Below are positions 25,300-36,385 of a DNA stretch of 64,000 bases, piece by piece (position 1 is the stretch's first letter; every line of letters begins with the position of its first letter). Below the pieces are notes generated by a model. That model had not been told where the DNA came from and searched no databases. It saw only the letters and a list, made by a program, of their open reading frames with translations. Made by a program: the position numbers and the translations under genes. Origin of the DNA: Zygnema cylindricum (lineage: Eukaryota; Streptophyta; Zygnematophyceae; Zygnematales; Zygnemataceae); NCBI GenBank assembly GCA_037447655.1, contig JBBHKE010003498.1, forward strand, positions 212,643-276,642. The letters are read 5' to 3'.

Positions 25300-25500
25300 T
25301 GCACGATATCATACCCGCACGCGCGATGTTGTGGATGCACGCGCGGTATTTCGCACGTACGCGAGGTATTTTGCACGCACGCGCGGTATTTTGAATGCAA
25401 ACGCGGTATTTCGAATGCACACAGGGTTTTAGGCACGCGCGCGCGATTTTATAAATGCACGTGCGACTTCATGAATGCACGCACAAGTTGATGCACGCAC
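25300..25500 (+). repeat. Degenerate ~21-bp GCACGCGCGGTATTT tandem array
   Basis: About nine imperfect units (GCACGCGCGGTATTTCGCAC, then GAATGCAAACGCGGTATTTC) in CpG-rich DNA that stands out from the AT-rich surroundings. Confidence 0.75.
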
Positions 25501-25775
25501 GTCTAGCTGTTTCGTTCGCAAGTGCGAACTTTCGCGTCGGTTCATTTATTTATGTGTTTGTTAAACCGTACTAATTTCGTGCGATACTTTTCATTTCGTG
25601 CGCGAATATTTTGATTTCGAGTATTTCGTGAGGTATGCTTCGTTTCGTGCGTATGCACGCGATTTCGAAGGATGGACACGGAGTATCGTTTGGAGGCGAA
25701 TCGCGTTTTTCGGGTGACGCTTTGATGTATTTCATATATTTAAGTCGCGAACCCATATAGGTTTGCGCATACATG

Positions 25776-26310
25776 TACACCGCCAACCGTTATTAGCGTT
25801 GTGTACACTAATTCCGTCCCGCTTTTTTTATTTTATTATTCTCCATTAGCGTAGTTCAGTATATTTTTTTCTTTATTCTATTTAGGGTTATTTTCATTAC
25901 GTTATCTATTAAATAGAGTGGTGTATGGTCAGTGTCGGACCGTACATAAATGTATCTTTTTAAGTTAAAAAGTACAATAAATTAGTTTTAGTTACCGCGG
26001 ACGCATGAGAATGTGCGTTCTAAAAAGGAAAAAAAACCATGTCGTAAAAAATCCCGTTCGCACATATTCGTCCTACAGCCGCGTTTCGACCGTGTGAATG
26101 TACGATTTGTGTACGATTTGTCAGATTTTGTAAGGAGACATATATTAGTGTAAGCATGTTTGCGACCGACATTTTTTTTTCAAAGATCCAAAGTACCATA
26201 ATCAAACAATTAGAATGTATGATCTTTTCCAAAATTTTCAAATTCTTCAATAGCGTAGACCACGGTAATTGTTTTTATACGCTAAAAAAACTTACACGAT
26301 TGGCGGTGTA
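25776..26310. mobile_element. TA-flanked MITE, family A (~535 bp)
   Basis: Left end TACACCGCCAACCGTTATTAG; right end CGATTGGCGGTGTA; TA edges. The interior (CGTTCGCACATATTCG, GTACGATTTGTCAGATT) is shared with 30793-31189 and with 46533-47064. The minus-strand frame inside it recurs in the other copy only because the DNA is shared. Confidence 0.75.
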
Positions 26311-26834
26311 GTTAAGGAGGGTTTTCTACCCTCAGACGGTGGATTTTGTCAGGCGTACGGCTGACGATGTTGGCCGCCTATTGGCCAACATCTTAGGTAG
26401 TTTTCATTCATGCAAAATAGGTTAGACGTAGGCTAGTTTCGCGTTAGGCGTAGCATAGCTTCTACTTAGGCTAATTTTCAAACTTAAAGAATTTAGTCTT
26501 TGTACAATTTTTTTCTCTTGGCAGGGGAGCAGTTTCCTTATTTCTTCCTTGCCACCGATTGCCCATTATTTTTTTATCCTCTTCTTAGCTAGTGATAGAT
26601 GCTAGTTAGCGTACGGATTTTTCTCTCCTTGTGTTCTACCTTGTTTTTAATCCACACGGCTTCGGCCAAGTCTGGAAGGTTTCCCTCCAATTTTGTCATT
26701 TTGGCGATTGGTGGAGTAGAGGCTTGAGGCGTGGCATCTGGTATCGGGCTACACCGTTCTCCGGACAACTCGACAGTTTGTTGAAGTGTATTTGTTTGTG
26801 TGGCATTTTGGTTGCCTTGGAAAAGTGCCCTTTT
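26311..26834. other. Intergenic with a GATGTTGGCC inverted repeat
   Basis: A short palindrome (GATGTTGGCCGCCTATTGGC region, 26366-26394) can form a hairpin. No gene recognised. Confidence 0.4.
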
Positions 26835-27268
26835 GACTGAATCCGATTTTCTTCGTTTGGTTGGAAGTGCTTATTTTGCTTCGTTGCTTTCCTTTGAGAT
26901 AACACTTGTAAAGAATACGTTGAAGACCCAAGAGCCTAGTGGCTACCTCGTGGCTTAGTATTCTTGTCTGAAAATAACTTAATTTCTCTTAAAATAAATA
27001 ATAAAAAAAAGTATTATTTTATAAAAAAAAAACACAAACATTTTTTTTTTGTTTTTTGTTTTCTTCTTTCTTGCTTCCAATCTTTTTCTCCTATCTTGTT
27101 ACCACTCTATTTGTGAGCTGCAGATTTAGGTATGAATTTGACCGAATCCGGTTTTCTTAGTTTGGTTACAAGTGTTTATTTTGCTTCGTTGCTTTCGTTT
27201 GAGATAACTCTTGTAAAAAATACGTTGATGACCCGAGAGCCTAGTAGCTACCTCGTGGCTTAGTATTA
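26835..27268. repeat. Direct repeat pair (26835-26965 and 27133-27268)
   Basis: Two ~130-bp copies share GAATCCG, TTATTTTGCTTCGTTGCTTT, GAGCCTAGT and CTACCTCGTGGCTTAGTATT. They are separated by ~170 bp of A/T runs. They could be remnants of short LTRs. Confidence 0.75.
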
Positions 27269-27269
27269 T

Positions 27270-29819
27270 AGGGTCCATTTCACTCTAGGGGAGTATTTTT
27301 CCCCTTCTCTCTTTGGGTTATTTTCACCTTTATTCCTTCTCATAGTGTTTATATTTTTTGTCTTTTTAGATTTATTTTTGTCGGTATATATGTCTGTGAG
27401 CATGACTCTGCTGGTTGTGATGCATGTTCGCTTTCTTGTCTCTCATGCACGACATAACTAAACTGGTTTTTTGTCAGTTCGGTTTCGTTCATTTGTTAAC
27501 AACTGCGACCGAGTACGTTTGATTTACCCAATTTTAAAATCCGCTCGGTTCAGTTCGGTCACGCCAAATCGGTTTTTTTCTTATGTAATAGGCGGGGTTC
27601 TCCTACACAACAAGAATTACACGTGACATGGTGACTTTTTTTTTTTCAAATATAAGAGAGCGTACATTGTTGATACTATTTGTTGAGTCTCCGTAAGATT
27701 ATTATGGTGACTTTCATCTTTAATCATCGGACCTTAAGATATCAATGACACTACCTTCACATTTTCTTAACATAAATTCTTTAGATTGTCTAAAACCAAC
27801 GATCTCGTTAGATAATTAAAAGTTATTAACAACACTAAGTTAGACCTCTCGATACCAATAATGCATGTTGTAATCTTGACGCTAAAACCCAACGTACACG
27901 TAAACGCAAAAAAACTCCATTGACAAAGATTTCCAATCTAAACCTAAACCTTAAACCTAAAATTGCGTAGGATGTGACATAACATTTAAATAATTACAAA
28001 AATCCGTAAGATCACATGTGCGCACGTTGCCAAACACTCCTCCACCCTCCCCCCCCCTCTTGCCCAAATTGGAGCTAACAAATAAACGAAATTTAACTAC
28101 AATTATTACGAACCACAATCGATGCTCGTTGACATAAAAACAACTTCATGCAACACCGTGAGCTAACCAATCTCAATACGACATTTATTTAAGCATTCGT
28201 ACAACTACACAACCATTCAACCCATTGATCCTAAATAACCATACAAAATTATGATTGCTAGTGTAACCAAACATCAATGGGAGTTGATTTTCCGTTGTTA
28301 CATTGTAATGTTGATATTTTGTATCCACGTCTACATTTCAAATAAAGAACAACAACATAGAACTGGGTGGCGACTTTTATTTTGGACTTCATGTTTACCG
28401 ACGTAAAATACAAAACCTCGTACAATAACAAACAATTGAAAATTTACTTCTCTCGATTTTCTTTTATTGGTCTACCAGTCACTGTAGAGTTCGATGTTTT
28501 TCACTTTGTTACTTATTCCACTAGAAATAAGATACGTCAGGTTATTTTTTCGTGAATTTGAATTTATGTATTTTTTAACGAATGTTAGCTAAGTATGGCT
28601 ACTCTCATTTTGTTGACACAATAAAAGTGTATCTCGTCCTAGTTGTTCCATGGCAAGTCTACTCCTATGTGGATTTATAATCTCTCTTTAGCCATAAACA
28701 CCCCTCTCCAAAATACTTATCACCTCAAATATCTTAACACTCAACATATCACTCCATCAAATACCAATTGTCTTGATCAAATAATTATTAAATTCTCATA
28801 TCACGTTAAAAGCATTGAATATTGCAATATATGACCTGCATCTTCTACAACATTTTTTGGTGAAAATCGACCACAACTCGAATCGTTGTTGATGCAAATT
28901 ATGGGTTTGCATTATCTAAGTTTTTATGGTCGAACAACACAGTTCCTATTGGCCTTGTTTATTGTACACGGAACTTAACTTAACCTAACAACGATATTAA
29001 ATAACATACGATATCATGATAATTGACAAAATATACACATGAAATCCTAACTTATACTCATATGTACAAATGAATATAACACTTGCGAGATGCCTTTAAA
29101 TAGAAGAAATATATCGTAACGACCACGACCCATTGTGCACTAATCCTTGAAGAATCTGTTGATAAAAGTCGAAACTTCAAACTTGAAAGGTAATCCTTGA
29201 CTAGTGTACAATATGACGTGATATCAAGCAAAATATAACAAACTAACATTTTTTTTTGTGAAAGACGTCAAGTACGATAGATCTAGTTTCGTGTATACTT
29301 GAAGATTAAGTATAAAGTTACAAACTCTAATTGTGGGAACACAATCCGAAACTCGACATAAAGTCCAAGTGAAGTGGTTCTCTTTTCAAATTGGAAGATG
29401 GTCATAGGAGTGTGCAAGATTGCTTGAAATTTTAATTTTCCATCAAATGACAGAAAGTGTTGAACCTTGAGACCCTTTTGTTTGATCTCACAAGTAAAGG
29501 ACAAACTACAAAAATAAAAAAACAATATTGACAAAATGTAGATACTCAGACCAAATAACACAGTGGAAAAATCCTATCCCTTTTCATGTGTTTGATTGTA
29601 GGTTAAGCAACAAAAACCTTTTTTACATTAAAAATAAGCTTACTACGCCTTTAATCGTACTTATTACCGTAATAAAAAATGGAGTGATATTAACTAAATT
29701 TATTTTCAATGACCTACAACCAAAAAAACATAAACATTGTATTCATACATCTAACAATATTTTTGATACATTTTCTCATAGTGTGACCATTACCGTATTG
29801 TCATGTATTGTGTAAAAAT
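27270..29819. other. Intergenic, nothing recognised
   Basis: AT-rich DNA with only short open frames lacking known motifs. No terminal repeats or RNA genes could be supported. Confidence 0.45.
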
Positions 29820-30360
29820 TGATCGGGATAAACTTGATATTCGATATGTTAAATATCGAACGATCAAAGGGCTCAATATGTTGCTCCGTAACCAACAAAA
29901 TTTTACGCGATATATTTTGTAGGGGGTGGCTGTCTGTACAAATTTAGTAGTTAAATCGTACGGTAAATAACACAGAAAATCATGCGGAAAATCGTACAAA
30001 ATACCTTCTCCCCTAAACCCCTCCCTCAATCTAAAGGCTCGCCACAGAGGGGCGAGGGGTGGGGGTGATTTTGATTTTTTTTTTACCTAGCGTGACTTCA
30101 ACATATCGCGATATAAATATATCCAAATATCGACTGATATATCGCGTAAACATCGTGATATTGAGCTTTCAATATATGGAAGCGATATATCGATTATCAA
30201 GTATGCAAAATTAGTTACATTTCGAATATCAGCAATGGGTATTCGATACACAACATTTGTAACCGTTATAGTATGTATAAAAATTGTCCACATTTATAAC
30301 TTTCGAGTTATAGTGCTACAAATGCGCTATATAGTCAGCTATAAACCTATATAAATATAG
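29820..30360. repeat. CGATAT/ATATCG palindrome-rich segment
   Basis: Many overlapping TATCGATA/ATATCGCGATAT motifs (e.g. CAACATATCGCGATATAAAT) with strong self-complementarity. The style resembles the interior of the hAT-like element at 63077, but termini could not be defined. Confidence 0.4.
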
Positions 30361-30534
30361 CGCTATACAACTTCAGTGCGATCCATTTTTTTTTTAGTTT
30401 TAGTGGGGGTGGGGAGCGGGGAGACACCGCTCGGAAATCTAACTCCCTCCCCAAATCCCCTCTTCCATAAAACATGCTAAAAGGCGTACTAAAAGACACA
30501 ATAAATGGCATGCTAAATTGATGATTTAAACATG

Positions 30535-30544
30535 NNNNNNNNNN
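30535..30544. other. Assembly gap (10 N)
   Basis: Ten ambiguous bases mark a scaffold join or unsized gap; continuity of flanking features across it is not guaranteed. Confidence 1.
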
Positions 30545-30792
30545 TGCTTATACACGCTTGCCCTAAAAAATACTGGATCAAAAAAAAGGAAAAATCTTGC
30601 GTGTAAGAGTACGCAAACACCAATGATTTTGATTAAATAACATTAAAAATTGAATTTTTCCATGTAAATACATGCCAGACTTTTACTGGCATGTGGTGAG
30701 ATAAATTCTCTGTTGCATGACTTTTATTGGGATTTATCTTATTTCTTTTTTTATCTTACTTGATGTGATTACCTCTTATTATTATTTTTTTC

Positions 30793-31189
30793 AGACCGTA
30801 CATAAATGTACCTTTTTAAGTTAAAAATTACAATAAATTAGTTTTAGTAACCACAAACGCATGAGAATGTGCGTTCTAAAAAGGAAAAAAAACTAGGTCA
30901 TAAAAAATCCCGTTCGCACATATTCGTCCTACAGCCGCGTTTCGACTGTGTGAATGTACGATTTGTGTACAATTTGTGTACGATTTGTCAGATTGTGTAC
31001 GGATACCTATATTAGTGTAAGCATGTTTGCGACTGACAATTTTTTTTTCAAAGATCCAAATTACCATAATCAAACAATTAGAATGTATGATTTTTTCCAA
31101 AATTTTCAAATTCTTAAATAGCGTACAGAATGTAAATTTTTTTATACGCTAAAAAAACTTACACGCTAATAACGATTGGCGGTGTAGCG
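30793..31189. mobile_element. Left-truncated family A MITE, second copy of 25776-26310
   Basis: From CCGTACATAAATGTACC onward it follows 25930-26310 closely and ends AACGATTGGCGGTGTA. The left terminus is absent. Confidence 0.75.
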
Positions 31190-31429
31190 TATTTCGCCGA
31201 AAAACTGACGTAGCTAAAACAATATCCCAACAGCTATTTCACCAATTCATTGTACTTGCGCGAAACAACTGCAGGACTTTGAACCACAGTCGTCGCCCTT
31301 CGAACATTCAATACTGCAGGTTTGTTTTCGCGCGAATGTTTGATGACGTCGAAACGTGTGCGTTTTCCGATCAGTTTCGGAAAGTCAATGCTCCGGTGGG
31401 TATAGGCTATCAAAGAAGCCGCCTTGGAG

Positions 31430-31780
31430 ACGCCGCTCGCCGCTAGTTCGTTACAACGAACTAGCGGCGTCTCTAAAAATTCCAGCGAACTAGCGACGAG
31501 CGCCGGAATTTACGGCATCTTTAAAAAGTTCAGGGAACTAGCGGCAAACGGCGGAATTTACGGTGTCTCTAAAAAGTTCAGAGAACTAGCGGCGAGCGGC
31601 GGAATTTACGGCGTCTCTAAAACGTTCAGAGAACTAGCAGCGAGCGCCAAAATTTACGGCAACGCCAAAATTTACGGCAATTCTAAAAAGTTCAGTGAAC
31701 TAGCGGCGAGCGCCGGAAATTACGGCGTCTCTAAAAAGTTCAGCGAACTAGCGGCGAGCGCCGAAGTTTTCTTTCTGAAG
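31430..31780 (+). repeat. 51-bp in-phase tandem repeat, about six units
   Basis: Units of the type GAACTAGCGGCGAGCG, GGAATTTACGG, TCTAAAAAGTTCA. The unit length is a multiple of three, so one frame stays open and reads 17-residue repeats such as IYGVSKKFRELAASGG. No ATG or supportable upstream exon feeds this frame, so I treat it as a minisatellite. Confidence 0.75.
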
Positions 31781-31989
31781 ACGGAGTGGAGGACAAATAA
31801 AAATACGCGCGCACAAATGAAACAACGTCTTTTTTTTATTAATGTCCGTACAATTTTCCGTACAATATGAGACGTACGAAATCTACGAAATTTACGAATC
31901 TAGCGAATGATACGTAGTTTTCGGGAAAAAGTCCAAATCCGTACGAATGGGACTTCTATGATTGTAGATAAGTTTGTATTTTTCCGTAC

Positions 31990-32390
31990 AATACTCTCGT
32001 AAAAATAGGTTATCAACATCATCAATATCATCCATATCATCCATAATCATCCTTATCATTCGTACAATCCTCGCTATTCGTACCAGTCGTACCATCCGTA
32101 TCATAAAATCATACTTACCATCAGTAATATCCGTACCATCTGTACCATTCGGACCATCCATGCCATCCGTATCATCCTTACTATCCGTACAACACGTATC
32201 ATCCGTATCATCCTTACCATCCGTACCATTCATATCATCCTTAACATCGGTACTACCAGTATCATCCGTAGTACCATACTTTCCGTACCATCCTTACCAT
32301 TGGTATAATTCTTACCATCCATAACATCCGTACCATCCGAACCATCCGTACCATTCAATCATTTATATCATCGGAATCTAAACTTAACAC
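31990..32390 (+). repeat. Degenerate ATCCGTACC short tandem repeat
   Basis: About 400 bp of imperfect 9-12-bp units (CATCCGTACCATCC and variants). The long D/G/T-rich open frame on the minus strand is a product of this repetition. Confidence 0.85.
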
Positions 32391-32469
32391 CCGCATTAAC
32401 GATGTCATCGATATGATTGCTTGTCTTTAATATTTCGGATATCATCATCGCGTATAGCCGCGCGTCATG

Positions 32470-32689
32470 TACAACGCGAATCGTTATGAAAGATAATGCT
32501 TTTTTCGTCTCTTTAATTATTTTTCTCCGTACACGTATGTCGGTTTTTTTATCCGACAGTTGTGATTGAAAGGTAAGATTCTTAGCTTCCGATTGACGGT
32601 CTCAAATTGAAAATCGGACAGATGTGTACGGAGAAAAGAGTTTTGAGTGACAAAAAAATTATTTATACTAATAGCGATTACACGGCATA
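32470..32689. mobile_element. Palindromic MITE of the CCGTACAC hairpin group
   Basis: Left end TACAACGCGAATCGTTAT; right end TAATAGCGATTACACGGCATA. Inner arms TTTTTCTCCGTACACG and TGTGTACGGAGAAAAG can pair, and the GATTGACGGTCTCAAATTG block links it to 44365, 61577 and 55874 copies. About 220 bp. Confidence 0.7.
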
Positions 32690-33401
32690 GTGTTTACGTC
32701 GCTCAAACGTGCATCAATAGGAAAGTAAAATCCACGACTGCCCACGCATCACTTATCAGCGAGCTGAAAAGTACACTATTGTACCTTTTGTACATTTGCT
32801 TTCACTCGTCGAAACGAGACGAAACTCAATGTCATCCACGCTGTCGAACCTCGTCAATATTGAAATTCTATGGGCTCCATTGCCCACAGAATTCACAGAT
32901 CCAAAAGAAGCTAATCTAGATAGTGCCGACTCCAAGTTGATATAAACCCAAATAAATGATCCCTTGACAATAAGAACCCCAATATACCTTCACCCGTGTG
33001 AAGAGAAGACCTTCTGTGTGCTCAGTTCAACCACAAAATGCAAAGCTTCAATATGTGTTTTGGACAATATTCCTCACTTTGACTTTCCCACTTGAAAGTG
33101 AAGTCTGAAACGGTTCGAAGGTTTTGCAAGCATTGTCTCCTAAGAAATTGCATAAGAATCATATAAATAACATAACCAAATTAGGAGTGGAAGGTTTAAT
33201 ATCTGCTAAACAATTTAAAAAGCACTTAAAAGATAAAACAAATCATGTTTTCTTGTTATTAGTAATTGAGGTACTGATGAAAGGGGGGGAGAAAACACTA
33301 ACATTGATGTCATCCCTAAATTAGACACCACTAAAACTCTCGAAAAACTAAAATTTGATTCTGTAACTGACATTAATACATCTGATTTTGCTGTTAAAGA
33401 T

Positions 33402-34133
33402 TTGATTTTTGAATTTCAAGATGTTTTTCCAAGTGATTTACCCTCAAGAAGGACACCTTCCCGAGATGTGGAACATGTTATTAACCTTGAACCTGGATGG
33501 AACCCTCCTGTCATAGGAATTTATAAGCACAGTTTCTTTGAGCATGAGGAGTTAAAGAAACAGATCAAGGAACTCCTGGAGAAAGGACATATTCAGCCCA
33601 GCAAATCACCGTACAGAGCACCAGTTCTCTTCGTCAAAAAGAAGGACGGAACGTTGAGAATGTGTGTCGATTATCGTAGTCTGAACAAGATTATGGTGAA
33701 AGATAAGTATCCGTTACTTTTAATTTCTGATTTGAAAGATCGTTTAAAATGTGCTAAAGTATTTTTGTTGATTGACCTGCGTAGTGACTTTAATCAGGTG
33801 CCAATTAGAATTGAAGATGTTGATAAAACTGTTTTCAAGACTAGGGTGGGTCATTTTGAACGGATAATGATGCCATTCGGCTTAATGAATGCACCGCCTA
33901 CTTACAAAAGATTAATGAACCAAACCTTTTCACATTACATAGATGAGTTTGTCCAAGTGTTTATAGATGATATTTTAATTTACGGTATATCTAAAGAACA
34001 ACATGTAATTCATTTAAGAAAAGTGTTGGAAAGGTTATATGGAGCAATGGAATATATAGAGAAAGAAAATTATATGGAAAATTTTCAAAATGCAGCTTTC
34101 TTAAAAGTGAACAATTATTTTTGGGACACATAG
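33402..34133 (+). pseudogene. Gypsy reverse transcriptase remnant
   Basis: Readable RT blocks: PYRAPVLFVKKKDGTLRMCV, DYRSLNKI, a degenerate LIDLRSDFNQ block, FERIMMPFGLMNAPPTY, and the catalytic box VFIDDILIY. The frame is lost after about 34060, where the normal link to RNase H should be. Upstream, 33124-33324 is a shifted piece of the region before RT. Confidence 0.85.
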
Positions 34134-34209
34134 TTAGTGGGGAAAGTGTTCAAACAGATCCATCCAAAATTGGAAACAACCTACTAATGTCACAGAAGTT
34201 AGATCGTTT

Positions 34210-34797
34210 TTGGGATTGGCCACTTATTACAATAAATTTATCATGAACTTCAGTATGATCGCCGCACCTTTGACGAATTTACTTCGGGAGAAGGAGACGT
34301 TTGTGTGGGGAGCTGATCAGGAGGGAGCATTCGAGGAACTAAAAGGGAAGTTGACCTCTGCCCCTACACTGGTGTATCCTGACCCTGCTAGGGAAAATGA
34401 AATTCTGATCACTACAGATGAATCTGATAAAGGTATAGATGCAGTCATAAGTCAAAAAGTCGGCAAACAATTTCATCCTATTGCTTTTGAGTCCAAAAAA
34501 TTCAATGATGCTGAAAAGAACTATACAGCACATGAAAAGGAATTACTTGCAATTGTACATGCATTGGTGAAATGGCGTTGTTATTTGCATAATAAAGAAT
34601 TTACAAATCACTGTGATAATAAAGTACTCTCTTATTTACAGATATTAAGTGATGCACTCTCTTATTTACAAAGATTAAGTGATGCACAGATTATGACTAG
34701 GAGACAGGTTAGGTGGATGCAAAAATTAACATATTTCAAATTTAATGTCAAACATATTCATGGGAAAAACAAATGTAGTCGTATATCCTTTAAGTAG
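34210..34797 (+). pseudogene. Gypsy RNase H remnant
   Basis: Contains LATYYNKFI, APLTNLLRE, TTDESDKGIDAVISQ, HPIAFESKKF, YTAHEKELLAIVHAL and WRCYLHNKEF. A short tandem duplication (LSYLQILSDA / LSYLQRLSDA, about 34627-34686) interrupts the usual spacing. The frame then shifts by about 34790. Confidence 0.85.
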
Positions 34798-35326
34798 ATG
34801 TTTTGAAATAAGTGTTATGGTTCAGAATGAATTGTTTTTAGATACTATTAAAAATAGTTATGATAAAGATCCTTATTTTGCTGTGATTTGCAAGAATATT
34901 TCAGGAGGGAATTCTGATCCGTTGAATGAGAGGCATGTCAAAAACTTTAGACTAATGGATGGTTTACTGTATTTGCAAATTGGGGATAGATTAAGCATTC
35001 CTGAAGTGGGAGACTTAAGAAAACAAATTTTACGGGAAGGTCATGAGCATTTAGGACATCTAGGTCGAGATAAAACTCTTAGTCGATTGCAAAGTATATT
35101 TTTTTGCCCTGGGATGGCAAAGGAGGTGTCAAAACACGTGGAAAGTTGTGTCCCTTGCCAACAGAGTAAACCTTGTACCCAAAAACCTATAGTTCTCTTC
35201 AAACCTTGGGATATCCCGAAAGACCATGAGAATCTGTCAGTATGGATTTTATTGTTAGGTTGCTTACTACATCTAAAAGGAATGACAGTATCATGGTCGT
35301 AGTCCATAGGTTCTGTAAAATAGCAA
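34745..35326 (+). pseudogene. Gypsy integrase N-terminal (H2C2) remnant
   Basis: Frame 34745-35302 has the zinc-binding pattern: HEHLGHLGRDKT, FFCPGMAKEV, VESCVPCQQSK. The reading breaks near 35240-35300, and the sequence is cut at 35331 by the Copia insertion. Confidence 0.85.
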
Positions 35327-35331
35327 TCTTT
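35327..35331. repeat. 5-bp target site duplication, left (tcttt)
   Basis: Identical to 41761-41765 on the other side of the Copia element; the LTR starts TG at 35332. Confidence 0.9.
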
Positions 35332-36369
35332 TGAAACTCTGAGACCTCCATAAGTCCTCAGAGTAGACAGCTTCCAAGAAGCCTCTAGGATAATCCTGAC
35401 CCCTTTGTGTTCCAGCAAAAATAACTGCCACCCTGGCAGACAAAAACCCTCACCACCTCCACCCTTGTAAAGGCAAGACTCCCCTGAGTCGGTAGCAAAA
35501 AGAATCTCTGAATTTGCTCCCCTGAGCAGTAAGTTATGGAGGGTCAAAGTTGACCTTTTGTACAGAAGCTCTCTGGGAGAGGGGGTCCTATCTTCTAATT
35601 TTTCTAAGTCCTATCTCTCTCACACACTCTATCTACTGGTGTACGGAACCAATCAAAATTGAGTTCCGTACGCAAAAGTACAGCTGCCGATGTACTTTAG
35701 GTACGGACATTGTACGACATGGCCAAAATGTCGACACATGTCAAATTCGGATTCGGTGCCGTAATTTTGGAGATTCCACAATCCAACGGAATATCGCCAC
35801 GCGTCATCCGATGTGGCGATGGCCACAAACCGCCGATATCTTCCTCCGCGATCTCGGCGCTAATCCCGACCGTCCGATTAAATTCGGATTTAATCGTAGC
35901 CGTAATAAATACATGTGCGATATTTGTTTCACTTACGAAACAAATGCGCAATATTGATTTCGAGTCCGTACCGTATATATTACCGGATCTATGTATCCCG
36001 TAATCTGTTTATAGTTAAATGAATTATCATACGTATACATGTTTAAATAATTATCAAACTATATACTACGTAACATTAATCCTAGACTTAACGGCTAGGG
36101 CTACCGGCTATTTCCTGTCTGCCGGCCGGTAGGTACAAGGATCAAATCCTGACGCCGGCATATAACTTTTAAATAAATAAATAAATCCTAATATAAAATT
36201 CCCGTAAACCTCAGGATAGCCAAGGTAGCCATGGCTCTAGCTTCCTCTCCAATTTCTCAGTGACTGCGACAAGTTTGAGAGTTGGAGAGAGAAGTTAGAG
36301 ATAGACTGCCTTGACTTCTATATTTCTTTTCAGACCTAGAAAATACTAATAAAACCATTAGTTTCTACA
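35332..36369 (-). repeat. Copia 3' LTR (1038 bp)
   Basis: Plus-strand start TGAAACTCTGAGACCTCC and end AGTTTCTACA, matching 40722-41760 over the full length with scattered substitutions. It contains a small tRNA-arm-like hairpin at 36120-36160. Confidence 0.95.
36120..36160 (+). other. Acceptor/T-arm-like nested hairpin in the LTR
   Basis: TGCCGGC pairs with GCCGGCA, and between them AGGAT-CAA-ATCCT forms a second stem. The GGATCAAATCC core resembles a tRNA T-arm. The same structure is kept in the other LTR at 41511-41551. No full tRNA cloverleaf is seen. Confidence 0.45.
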
Positions 36370-36385
36370 CTCCCCTTATTTTCTA
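36370..36385 (-). other. Copia polypurine tract
   Basis: Minus strand reads AAAATAAGGGGAG directly before the 3' LTR's TG, the normal plus-strand primer position. Confidence 0.8.

Noticed and set aside
25300-25500. Possible CRISPR-like array
   Set aside because: Unit is a degenerate contiguous tandem repeat without unique spacers, in a eukaryotic genome.
26020-31109. Two similar ~76-aa minus-strand frames (26020-26250, 30876-31109)
   Set aside because: Similarity follows from being copies of one MITE; differences do not respect codons and both cover terminal non-coding DNA.
31892-32324. D/G/T-rich 113-aa and S/P-rich 116-aa frames
   Set aside because: Translations of the ATCCGTACC short tandem repeat on opposite strands.
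35550-36003. 135-aa and 97-aa frames within the Copia LTR (and copies at 40940-41394)
   Set aside because: Non-coding LTR sequence; frames differ between the two LTRs.
36090-36160. Complete tRNA gene in the LTR
   Set aside because: Only an acceptor/T-arm-like hairpin is visible; no anticodon arm or D-arm of normal spacing.
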